NCBI RefSeq assembly: GCF_900109705.1
Contig: NZ_FOAI01000003.1
Span: 124,001-188,000 of the forward strand
Direction of reading: 5' to 3'
DNA length: 64,000 nt
Source of the DNA: Roseivivax marinus
Lineage (GTDB): Bacteria; Pseudomonadota; Alphaproteobacteria; Rhodobacterales; Rhodobacteraceae
Shown one piece after another: positions 52,245 to 60,386 of the stretch. Position numbers and translations under genes: made by a program. Numbering within the stretch: the stretch's first letter is position 1; each line of letters begins with the position of its first letter. The notes under the pieces are model-generated. The model was not told the origin of the DNA. It did no database searches and saw nothing but the letters and a program-made list of their open reading frames with translations.

Positions 52245-54821
52245 TCAGCCCAACTCGATCTTGTCCCGAATGGCCAGTTGCGCGGCGGCAAGTCTGGCAA
52301 CCGGCACGCGAAACGGCGAGCAGCTGACATAGTCCACCCCGGCCGCGCGGCAGTGGGCAATCGATTCGGGATTGCCGCCGTGTTCCCCGCAGATCGACAA
52401 CGTGATGCCCGCACGCCCCTGCCGGCCGCGTGCCACGCCGATCCGCAGAAGCTCTCCGACGCCTTCGGCATCGAGCACGTGGAACGGATCCTCGGCAAAG
52501 ACGCCCTGCGCCACGTAGTCCGACATGAACCGCCCGGCGTCGTCGCGCGACAGGCCGTAGGTCATCTGCGTCAGGTCGTTCGTGCCGAAGCTGAGGAAGT
52601 GCGCGTGTCGCGCCACCTGGTCGGCCAGGAGGCAGGCGCGCGGCGTTTCCACCATGACGCCGAGACGATAGGTGAAGTCGCGGCCGCGCTCGGCGCGAAC
52701 CTCCGCGGCCACAGCGTCGATGCGGGCGCGCACGATCTCGACTTCGCGCGGGGTCGAAACCAGCGGGATCATCACCTCGGGCACCACGGGATCGTCCTCG
52801 CGGCTGGCCTCCAGCGTCGCTTCGAAGATGGCGCGGGCCTGCATGTCGTAGATCTCGGGGATCGTGACCCCGAGACGTACGCCGCGCATCCCCAGCATGG
52901 GATTGTATTCCCCCAGTGCCTCGGCCCGGCGGGTCACGTCCGACACCGGCAGGTCCAGCGCTTCGGCGAGGTCGCGCAGACCGATGCGGTCCGATGGCAG
53001 GAACTCGTGCAGCGGAGGGTCGAAGAGCCGGATGCAGACCGGCAGGCCGGTCATCGTCCGGAACAGCTCCACGAAGTCGTCACGCTGCATGGGCAGAAGC
53101 CGGTCCAGCGCGGCGCGCCGGTCCTCGGGGCCGTCGGCGAAGATCATCTCGCGCATGACGATCAGGCGGCGCGGATCGAAGAACATGTGCTCGGTCCGGC
53201 AAAGCCCGATGCCGCCCGCGTCGAAGTTTCGCGCGGTCTGGGCATCCTCGGGCGTGTCGGCGTTCGCGCGGATGCCGATGTCGCGCTCGGCGTCGGCCCA
53301 GGCCATCAGCGTCCGGAAGGAATCGTCAAGCATCGGCTCGACCATGCCCGGCGCGCCCGCCAGCACCGTCCCGTCCGAGCCGTCCACCGTGATCGTGTCG
53401 CCGGCGCGGAAGACGCGGCCGTCCTCGGCGACGAGCTGGCCGCGTCGCAGGTGGAATCCCATCCGCCCGGCCCCCACCACGCAGGGCAGGCCGAGGCCGC
53501 GGCCGATCACCGCCGCGTGGCTGGTCATGCCGCCGCGCTCGGTCAGCACGCCCACGGCCGCGTGCATCCCCCGCACGTCCTCGGGCGAGGTCTCGCGCCG
53601 CACGAGGATGCAGGCCTCGTCGCGCGCGGCCATGGCCTGCGCCTCGGCGGCGGAGAACGCGATACGGCCCGTGGCGGCGCCCGGAGACGCGGCGATGCCG
53701 CGTCCGATCGGGTCGCGCACAGCCATCGGGTTCACCTGCCGGTGCAGGAGTTCCGACAGGGCGCGCGGCTCGATCCGCAGCAGTGCCTCCTGCCGGGTGA
53801 TGATGCCGTCCTCGGCCAGACGCACGGCGATCCGCACCGCCGCGCGCGAGGTGGTCGGGACCACCACGCCGTCGAGGATGAAGAGGCGCCCGTTCTCGAT
53901 GGTGAATTCCATCTGCATCTCGGCGCGGAGCCGGAGGCGGGCGCGTCCGGCATGTTCCACCAGCGCGTCGAAGGCCTCGGGCGCCAGTTCCTGCAGCGAG
54001 GGCCCGCGTGGGTCCCGCTCGAGATAGAGGGAGGCGGCATCCTTGGCGAGCGCCTCGCGCCCCTGGCTCTGGCTCAGGTATCGCCCGGTGATCTGCGGTA
54101 GGCCAGTGCCGGGATGGACCAGCTGAAGCACGCCCGAGCCGCATTCGCCGTGGCCGAGACCAAGGGCCATTTCCTGCACCACGAGGCCCAGCCCGGCATC
54201 CGCGGGCGCGCCCTTGGCCTGCCGCAGAAGGCGTGCGGTCGTGCCTTCCCACGCCCGTGCCATGGAACGGAGCACTTCGGCCAACTGCGTGGCGCGGTCC
54301 TGAGGGAAGGGCTCTTCGGCCTCGGCCTCGTAGGTGTCCAGTGCGGCAGCCAGTCCGGCCGGGCCTTCCGCGGGCAGTTCCGCGAAGGCGTCGGCGTCGA
54401 GCCGGGCCACGTCGACCGCGTAGGCGTGGACGAACCGGGTATAAAGACGCGTGGCGGCCTCTTGTCCGATGCGGCGCGATAGAACCTCGTGGGTCTCGTC
54501 GGTCAGCCCTAGGTTCAGGATTGCGCCGGGGCCACCCCAGTCGGGCACCTCCGAGGACGGTCTTACGCACAGCACTGCCGCAGGGTCGAACCCGGCCAGC
54601 AGCGCATCAAGGTCGGGCATCCGCCCCGCGGCGATCCCGCGCACGGCGTCGAAGGACAGCGCCACGGTCCGCGGCACCGGCAGATCGAGCCGCACGAGGC
54701 GCTGGAGACACTTCGCCCGGCCCCCGTGGGTGGGCGACTGGACCGGCGCGGTAGGGGTGATCAGCGTGACGTGACGGTCCTCGACCCGGTCTTTCTGCGG
54801 TGCGGCATCATCCATCGCCAT
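52245..54821 (-). CDS. Pyruvate phosphate dikinase-like enzyme (divergent N-terminus)
   Basis: Protein of 858 residues with the PPDK domain order: N-terminal ATP-grasp (about 30-330), swivelling phosphohistidine domain with catalytic His in TERGGMTSHAAVIGRG, and C-terminal PEP/pyruvate barrel ending with the catalytic Cys in LSICGEHGG. The swivelling and barrel parts are fully typical. The start of the ATP-grasp is unusual: where PPDK has GGKGANL, this has GGRAKCL (residues 33-39), with Arg for the nucleotide-binding Lys. It may be a divergent dikinase with altered ATP use. The start at 54821 has an AGGCG site, and a second ATG 6 nt later is possible. Confidence 0.85.
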   Translation of the reverse strand: MAMDDAAPQKDRVEDRHVTLITPTAPVQSPTHGGRAKCLQRLVRLDLPVPRTVALSFDAVRGIAAGRMPDLDALLAGFDPAAVLCVRPSSEVPDWGGPGAILNLGLTDETHEVLSRRIGQEAATRLYTRFVHAYAVDVARLDADAFAELPAEGPAGLAAALDTYEAEAEEPFPQDRATQLAEVLRSMARAWEGTTARLLRQAKGAPADAGLGLVVQEMALGLGHGECGSGVLQLVHPGTGLPQITGRYLSQSQGREALAKDAASLYLERDPRGPSLQELAPEAFDALVEHAGRARLRLRAEMQMEFTIENGRLFILDGVVVPTTSRAAVRIAVRLAEDGIITRQEALLRIEPRALSELLHRQVNPMAVRDPIGRGIAASPGAATGRIAFSAAEAQAMAARDEACILVRRETSPEDVRGMHAAVGVLTERGGMTSHAAVIGRGLGLPCVVGAGRMGFHLRRGQLVAEDGRVFRAGDTITVDGSDGTVLAGAPGMVEPMLDDSFRTLMAWADAERDIGIRANADTPEDAQTARNFDAGGIGLCRTEHMFFDPRRLIVMREMIFADGPEDRRAALDRLLPMQRDDFVELFRTMTGLPVCIRLFDPPLHEFLPSDRIGLRDLAEALDLPVSDVTRRAEALGEYNPMLGMRGVRLGVTIPEIYDMQARAIFEATLEASREDDPVVPEVMIPLVSTPREVEIVRARIDAVAAEVRAERGRDFTYRLGVMVETPRACLLADQVARHAHFLSFGTNDLTQMTYGLSRDDAGRFMSDYVAQGVFAEDPFHVLDAEGVGELLRIGVARGRQGRAGITLSICGEHGGNPESIAHCRAAGVDYVSCSPFRVPVARLAAAQLAIRDKIELG

Positions 54822-54914
54822 CAGGATACGCCTGAGAGGACGTCCGGCAAGGGGCGACACGCGACGTCGCCTCGTGCATTGGTCGTAGACCGGGCGTCCG
54901 TGGTGCGGACGTGC

Positions 54915-57017
54915 TCACCCCTCGAGCCGGGTCAGGTCGGCCACCTGCAGGCAGACTTCGCGGATGCGGGCCAGCAGATTCAGACGGTTGCGTCGAACGA
55001 TCTGGTTCTCGGCGTTGACCTGCACCGCCTCGAAGAACGCATCCACGGCGGGGCGAAGCCCGGCCATCGCGGACATCGCGGCGGCAAAGTCCTCGCGCTC
55101 CATCGCGGGGGCGATCTCGGCCTCGGCGGCGTCGAGCGCGGCGAACAGCGCCTTTTCCTCGTCGGCCTCGGCGAATTTCGGATCGGCGCCGAAGCGATAC
55201 TCCACGCCATCCTTGTCCTCGGCCTGGATCAGGATGTTGTTCGCTCGCTTGAAGCCCTGCACGAGGTTCGTGCCGTCCTCGGTGTCGACCACGCCCTGCA
55301 GCGCCCGCGCCCTGTTCACCAGAAGCGTCAGGTCGTCCGAGCCGGGCATGGCAAGGCAGGCATCGATCACGTCGTGGCGCACGCCTTCGCCGCGCAGGTG
55401 GACCTTGAGCCGATCATGAAAGAAGGCGAGGAGGTCGGTCGCCCGCGCGGTGCGGTCGCTGTCGTCGTCCATTCCGGGCTGAGCGGAAAGGCCGCGGATC
55501 AACGGACCGTCCTCGGCCTCCAGCGACAGGCGCAGGTCGTTCACCAGCGCGAGCCGGATCACACCCAGCGCGGCGCGACGCAGAGCGAACGGGTCCTTGG
55601 AGCCCGTGGGTTTCTCGTCGATCGCCCAGAACCCCGTCAGCGTGTCGATCTTGTCGGCCAACGACACGGCCACCGAGACCGGCGCCGTGGGCACGGCGTC
55701 CGAGGGACCGAGCGGGGCGTAATGGTCCTCGCACGCGGCGGCGACCTCGGCGGGCAGGCCGGCCGCCTCGCTGTAATATCGACCCATAAGCCCCTGAAGT
55801 TCAGGGAATTCGTAAACCATCTCGGAGGACAGGTCCGCCTTGGCGACGCGCGCGGCCTGCTCGGCTAGATCGGCGTCCGCGCCGACCTGCGGCGCCAGCT
55901 CGCGCGCGAGCGCGGCGATACGGTCGATGCGCGCAGCCTGGCTGCCGAGCTTGTTGTGGAAAGTCACGTCCGCAAGACGGTCGGTCCACGGCTGCATCTT
56001 GGCATCAACCGCGACGCGCAAGTCATTGTCCCAGAAGAATTTCGCATCCGACAGGCGGGCGGCGAGCACCTTCTGGTTGCCGGCGAGGATGGTCGCGCCG
56101 TCGTCGGCGGTCTCGCGGTTGGCGACGGTCACGAAGCGTTCGATCCGGCCGGTCTTGGGATTGCGGACAGAGAAGAACTTTTGATGCTCCTTCATCGAGG
56201 TCATCAGCACTTCGGGCGGAAGGTCGAGGAATTCGGCTCCGATATCGCCCATGAGCACCACGGGCCATTCCACGAGGCCCGCGACTTCGGCCAGGAGGCC
56301 TTGGTCCTCGACCACCTCGAGCCCGCTCGCGAAGGCGCGCTGCTCGGCGTCGTTGCGGATGATCTCGGCGCGTTCGGCGGGGTCGAGAATGACCTTCGCG
56401 CGCTTCAGTTTCGCCGAGTAATCCTCGAACCCAGTTACGGAAAACGGCGCGGGGGCCATGAAGCGGTGGCCCTCTGTCACGTCGCCAGCCTCGATCCCGT
56501 CGACGTTCAGCGGCACCACGCGATGTTCGGCCTCATCGGTGAGGATGCAGAGGATGCGGTGCAGCGGACGAACCCAACGCAGGCTGCCCGCGCCCCAGCG
56601 CATGGACTTGGGCCAAGGGAAGGTGCGGATGACGCCTTCCAGCACCTCGGCCACGATGGCGTCCGCCGGGCGACCCGGCGTCTCGACGGTGGCGAAGTAG
56701 AACGTGCCCTTCTTTTCCTCGCGCTCGACGAGGTCCTCGCGGGCGACGCCCGCGCCGCGCAGGAAGCCCTCGATCGCCTTCTCGGGCGCGCCGACCTTGG
56801 GACCGCGACGTTCTTCGCGAAGGGTGGGCGAGTGGTCGGTCAGCCCCTCCAGTGCGAGCGTCAGACGGCGTGGCGTCGCGAAGGCGGCGGCGTGGGCGTA
56901 GGTAAGGCCCGCCTCGACCACGCCGTCGGTGACGCGCGCCTTCAGGTCCTCGGCCGCACGCGCCTGCATGCGCGCCGGGATTTCCTCGGAGAAGAGTTCG
57001 ATCAGAAGGTCGGGCAT
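54915..57017 (-). CDS. glyS: Glycyl-tRNA synthetase beta subunit
   Basis: Larger subunit of the heterotetrameric GlyRS, needed for tRNA-Gly recognition. The protein is 700 residues, opening MPDLLIELFSEEIPARMQAR, with the beta-subunit segments VLMTSMKEHQKFFSVRNPKT and ADVTFHNKLGSQAARIDRI, followed by an HD-like region (about 400-540) and an anticodon-binding tail (about 600-700). It has the usual length. Unusually for an operon, three unrelated genes lie between it and glyQ on the same strand. Confidence 0.94.
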   Translation of the reverse strand: MPDLLIELFSEEIPARMQARAAEDLKARVTDGVVEAGLTYAHAAAFATPRRLTLALEGLTDHSPTLREERRGPKVGAPEKAIEGFLRGAGVAREDLVEREEKKGTFYFATVETPGRPADAIVAEVLEGVIRTFPWPKSMRWGAGSLRWVRPLHRILCILTDEAEHRVVPLNVDGIEAGDVTEGHRFMAPAPFSVTGFEDYSAKLKRAKVILDPAERAEIIRNDAEQRAFASGLEVVEDQGLLAEVAGLVEWPVVLMGDIGAEFLDLPPEVLMTSMKEHQKFFSVRNPKTGRIERFVTVANRETADDGATILAGNQKVLAARLSDAKFFWDNDLRVAVDAKMQPWTDRLADVTFHNKLGSQAARIDRIAALARELAPQVGADADLAEQAARVAKADLSSEMVYEFPELQGLMGRYYSEAAGLPAEVAAACEDHYAPLGPSDAVPTAPVSVAVSLADKIDTLTGFWAIDEKPTGSKDPFALRRAALGVIRLALVNDLRLSLEAEDGPLIRGLSAQPGMDDDSDRTARATDLLAFFHDRLKVHLRGEGVRHDVIDACLAMPGSDDLTLLVNRARALQGVVDTEDGTNLVQGFKRANNILIQAEDKDGVEYRFGADPKFAEADEEKALFAALDAAEAEIAPAMEREDFAAAMSAMAGLRPAVDAFFEAVQVNAENQIVRRNRLNLLARIREVCLQVADLTRLEG

Positions 57018-57112
57018 AATGGGTTCCGCGCAGCGCCGGTTTCGGTGTGTCGCGGGGTGGATACCGGCCTGCCGGGCTGTCGTCCAGCAGGTCGGCCCAC
57101 GGGGACGGCGGC

Positions 57113-57984
57113 CTAGTTGCCCTGGGCCGCCTTCTTCGCTTCTGTGCGTCCTGCGCCTTCTGCTTGGCGCGTTGGGCCAGCGTCTCGACGTCCGATCCCG
57201 CCCGTGCAGGGACGATGCGGTAGCGTGCCTCGACGAGGTTCTCGAGCGCGAAGCCCAGCACGCCAAGGGCAATGACCCCGAGCGCGACGCGCCCGTAGGG
57301 CACCGAGCGTACCTGGGCGAGCGCGTCTCCGACACCGCCGGCCTGTTCAGGGTTCGACTGCAAGGCGGCGAGGCCCATCAGTAGCCCGACGATGGCGATC
57401 AGAGTGCCCTGCGCGATGAAGCCCGCCTGCAAGGCCGGGTCGAGCTTCTGCGTGGTGGGCGTCACCCGCATCGTGCGCTTGTACTTCTGCGCGATGCCCT
57501 TGTGGATGTAGTAGACGCCCGCGCCGGCGATCCCCAGGGCGATCGCTGCGGCGATCCAGCGGCCGTAGGGCCAGGACATCAGCCGCGCCGTCCAGTCCTC
57601 GGCGCCGCTGCCACCACCGCCACCGCCGCCAAGGGCGAGACCCGCGACCGATACGCCGAGGGCCGCGTGGATGAGACCAGTGACGACGAGGCCGCCGCGC
57701 GCGAACAGGCCGCTCGAATCGTCCCCGCGGCGTTCGAGGTCGAGGGCGGCCGCGATGAAGCGCCATATGGCATAGCAGACGAGACCCACGGCGATGACCC
57801 AGAGCAGGGCGGTGCCGAACGGTTCGGACTTGAGGTCGGCGAGCGCGCCGGTGGTGCCTTCGGCCTGCCCCCCGTCAAGCGCCGCGGCAAGGGCCAGGCC
57901 CCCCACGACGGTGTAGACGATGGCGCGGGAGGTGTATCCCGCGCGCATTACGGGCACCACCCAGGCGGGTGCTTTGTCGGCCAT
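57113..57984 (-). CDS. DUF1206 membrane protein with a C-terminal frameshift
   Basis: Integral membrane protein with six helices in three pairs, the DUF1206 layout (MRAGYTSRAIVYTVVGGLA, GLIHAALGVSVAGLALGG, GFIAQGTLIAIVGLLMGL). The ATG at 57984 has GAGGAGA at good spacing. The domain is intact to about residue 270. In the basic tail (AKQKAQDAQK) the frame as given runs on for 580 bases through glyS. Inserting one base near 57138 gives the tail QKAKKAAQGN and a stop at 57113, a natural end. This indicates a 1-nt deletion, real or a sequence error. The coordinates follow the restored frame (872 nt, not a multiple of three). The function of the family is unknown. Confidence 0.8.
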
Positions 57985-58053
57985 GTTCACGTCTCCTCGC
58001 GTTGCAGTGATACAGCGCGCGGGAGGCGTGCCGGGTTCCGTCCCCGGGGCCGG

Positions 58054-58575
58054 TCAGCGTTCGGGCGGGGGCGGGCAGTCCTCGCCGAGGGGGGTGCCGT
58101 CATAGGCGGTCTCCCCACAATCGTTGATCTCGTGCCAGACGTAGCCGAAACCTTCGGCGGTGATCGCGACCACGCGGTCGATGCCGTATTCGAAGTTCCG
58201 CTCGCCGAGGAAGACGTCGGCACGCCCGTCCTCGATCATCTGGCCGATGCCGGGGGCGTCGAAGCAGCCGAACCAGCCGGGTGCCACTCGCGGCGAGGCA
58301 TCGTCATAGAGCTTGTAGGTGTCCACCGCTTCCTCGAGCGGAAGCTCGGTACGGAAGCAGGCGCGGTAGCGGATCGGCGAGCTTTCCGAGTCGATACCTT
58401 CGAAGTTGCTGATTTCGATCGGTTCGGGCGTGTCGGAGCCGAGCGGCGTGAGCGAGATCTGCGCGTTGTCCGCCGGCACCTCGTCGTAGAAGGCGTAGAC
58501 CTGCAGGTAGTACATCGAGCCACCGGCCAGAACGGCGGCGAAAAGCAGGATGAGGATGAGGGTGCGTCCGGTCAT
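58054..58575 (-). CDS. Membrane-anchored hypothetical protein
   Basis: Protein of 173 residues with one N-terminal helix (about 4-25, LILILLFAAVLAGGSMYYLQ) and a periplasmic domain. Four cysteines (in RYRACFRT, WFGCFDAP, NDCGE and GEDCPP) could form two disulfides. I believe this is a Rhodobacterales-restricted domain of unknown function but cannot confirm its family number. It starts 6 nt upstream of the end of the FkbM-type gene and is probably co-transcribed with glyQ. Confidence 0.75.
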   Translation of the reverse strand: MTGRTLILILLFAAVLAGGSMYYLQVYAFYDEVPADNAQISLTPLGSDTPEPIEISNFEGIDSESSPIRYRACFRTELPLEEAVDTYKLYDDASPRVAPGWFGCFDAPGIGQMIEDGRADVFLGERNFEYGIDRVVAITAEGFGYVWHEINDCGETAYDGTPLGEDCPPPPER

Positions 58576-58581
58576 TGGGTA

Positions 58582-59292
58582 TCAGCGCCAGTTCATGTCG
58601 ATATGTGGTCTGTCGGTGCGCGCCGCGCGGCGGCGCAGCGCTTCGGTTCGGGCGGCGAGGGCGGGCAGGCGGTCCTCGTGGGTCTCGACGAAGACATGGT
58701 CGATGCGCGCGAAGGCGGGCCGGTCGAACAGCGCCTCCAGAAGAGCGACCTCGGCCCCTTCGATATCCATTTTCAGGATCGCCACCGGCGCGTCGAGCGC
58801 CTCCAGGAAGGCCGGGAAGTCGACCTGCGGCACCTCGATGGCGCAGTCGGGATCGACGTTGCGCTTGTCCGCCAGGGTGGAGGCGCCCTGCGACAGCTTC
58901 TCGCGGTCTGTGTCGAAGCCGGTCCGGCGGTAGAGCGTGACGGTGCCGGCCTCGGACCCGGCGACGGCCTCAATCACCTCGACGTTCGGCAGATCCGCGA
59001 CACGGGTGCGCAGTTCTGTGGCGGTCCAGGGGTCGGGCTCGAAGGCGTAGACGCGACCCGCGGTCAGGGCCATGCGCCGCGACACCGTTCCGAGATTGGC
59101 GCCGAGGTCTATGCAGGCGCGGCCTTCGACGCGGGCCAGAGCCGCCTCGAAGGCGGCTTCTGCCAGCGGGGTGAGCGTCTTGCGGTACTTCGTGCGATAA
59201 TGCAGGCCGCGCGGCCCGGGCAGATGCGCGAGGCAGCGATACCGGAGGCGACGCCACGCCGCGCCGACCCCGGTGCCGCCGCGCGCGGCCAT
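58582..59292 (-). CDS. FkbM-family SAM-dependent methyltransferase
   Basis: Protein of 236 residues. The SAM-binding CIDLGANLGTVSRRMA and VYAFEPDPWTATELR occur in the first half, and the FkbM-type VAILKMDIEGAEVALLEALF and HVFVETHEDRLP in the second. Family members methylate sugars or small-molecule hydroxyls. The substrate here is unknown. Its ATG overlaps the glyQ stop by 1 nt (TGATG), so it is translated with glyQ. A basic N-terminal stretch (WRRLRYRC) precedes the fold. Confidence 0.85.
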   Translation of the reverse strand: MAARGGTGVGAAWRRLRYRCLAHLPGPRGLHYRTKYRKTLTPLAEAAFEAALARVEGRACIDLGANLGTVSRRMALTAGRVYAFEPDPWTATELRTRVADLPNVEVIEAVAGSEAGTVTLYRRTGFDTDREKLSQGASTLADKRNVDPDCAIEVPQVDFPAFLEALDAPVAILKMDIEGAEVALLEALFDRPAFARIDHVFVETHEDRLPALAARTEALRRRAARTDRPHIDMNWR

Positions 59293-60224
59293 CAGGCGGC
59301 GGCCTCCGCGCCGCCGGCCTCGGTGGTCACGAAGGCGTCGGCGCAGGCCTTGGCCAGCGCCCGCACCCGTCCGATGTAGGCCTGCCGCTCGGTCACCGAG
59401 ATCACGCCGCGCGCGTCGAGCAGGTTGAAGAGGTGCGACGCCTTGATGCACTGGTCGTAGGCCGGGTGCGCCATGACGATCGCCTGCCCGGTCTTGGGAT
59501 CGACCGGCTCGGCCTCCAGGATGCGGCGGCACTCGGCCTCGGCATCCTCGAAGTGGCGCAACAGGGTTTCGGTGTCGGCCACGTCGAAGTTCCAGCGCGA
59601 ATATTCCCGCTCGGTCTGGCGGAACACGTTGCCGTAGCTCAGGGGCTGCGGCGCGTCGGGGTCGTTGAAGGGCATGTCCATCACGTGATCGATGCCCAGA
59701 ACGTACATTGCCAGACGTTCCAGCCCGTAGGTCAGTTCGCCCGAGACAGGATGGCAGTCGTGACCGCCGACCTGCTGGAAATAGGTGAACTGCGAGACTT
59801 CCATGCCGTCGCACCAGACCTCCCATCCCAGGCCCCAGGCGCCGAGCGTCGGGCTTTCCCAGTCGTCCTCGACAAAGCGGACGTCGTGCAGGCCGAGGTC
59901 GATGCCGATCGCCTCGAGACTGCCGAGATAGAGCGCCTGCAGATCCGGCGGGCTCGGTTTGATGAGAACCTGGAACTGGTAGTAATGCTGGAGCCGGTTG
60001 GGGTTCTCGCCGTAGCGCCCGTCGGTGGGCCGCCGCGAGGGCTGCACGTAGGCCGCGGCCCAAGGCTTCGAGCCGAGCGCCCGCAGCGTCGTCGCCGGGT
60101 GGAAGGTGCCGGCACCGACCTCCATGTCGTAGGGTTGCAGGACGGCGCACCCCTTGGCGGCCCAGTAGGTCTGGAGCCGCAGGAGGATCTCCTGGAAGCT
60201 GCGCGGTTTCTGCGTCTCTGCCAT
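59292..60224 (-). CDS. glyQ: Glycyl-tRNA synthetase alpha subunit
   Basis: Catalytic class II subunit forming glycyl-adenylate. The protein is 310 residues with the family-specific opening [20 protein letters not shown], then [31 protein letters not shown], and the [18 protein letters not shown] motif. The ATG at 60224 ([10 protein letters not shown]) matches the usual family N-terminus. A GTG at 60236 with AGGA 5 nt upstream is an alternative. It is the first gene of the unit running down to glyS. Confidence 0.95.
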   Translation of the reverse strand: MAETQKPRSFQEILLRLQTYWAAKGCAVLQPYDMEVGAGTFHPATTLRALGSKPWAAAYVQPSRRPTDGRYGENPNRLQHYYQFQVLIKPSPPDLQALYLGSLEAIGIDLGLHDVRFVEDDWESPTLGAWGLGWEVWCDGMEVSQFTYFQQVGGHDCHPVSGELTYGLERLAMYVLGIDHVMDMPFNDPDAPQPLSYGNVFRQTEREYSRWNFDVADTETLLRHFEDAEAECRRILEAEPVDPKTGQAIVMAHPAYDQCIKASHLFNLLDARGVISVTERQAYIGRVRALAKACADAFVTTEAGGAEAAA

Positions 60225-60301
60225 GTCTGCGTCCACTTTTCCTGCGTGCCGGTTGATTAGGCGGCCACAGCCGGGGGGTCAATTCCATCCCTCGCTGCAT
60301 T

Positions 60302-60330
60302 TTGACGTGCACGCGCGTCGCCGTTTGATA
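60302..60330 (+). promoter_or_regulatory. Promoter of the SPOR/pseudo-protease gene
   Basis: TTGACG (60302-60307), a 17-nt spacer and TTGATA (60325-60330) make a good housekeeping-type promoter, with transcription predicted near 60337, 50 nt before the ATG. It lies between divergent glyQ and the + strand gene. Confidence 0.6.
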
Positions 60331-60386
60331 AGCGTGCCTGAAACGGACCGAACAATCGACCGAAAGACGAAGGGCGAAGGACACGC

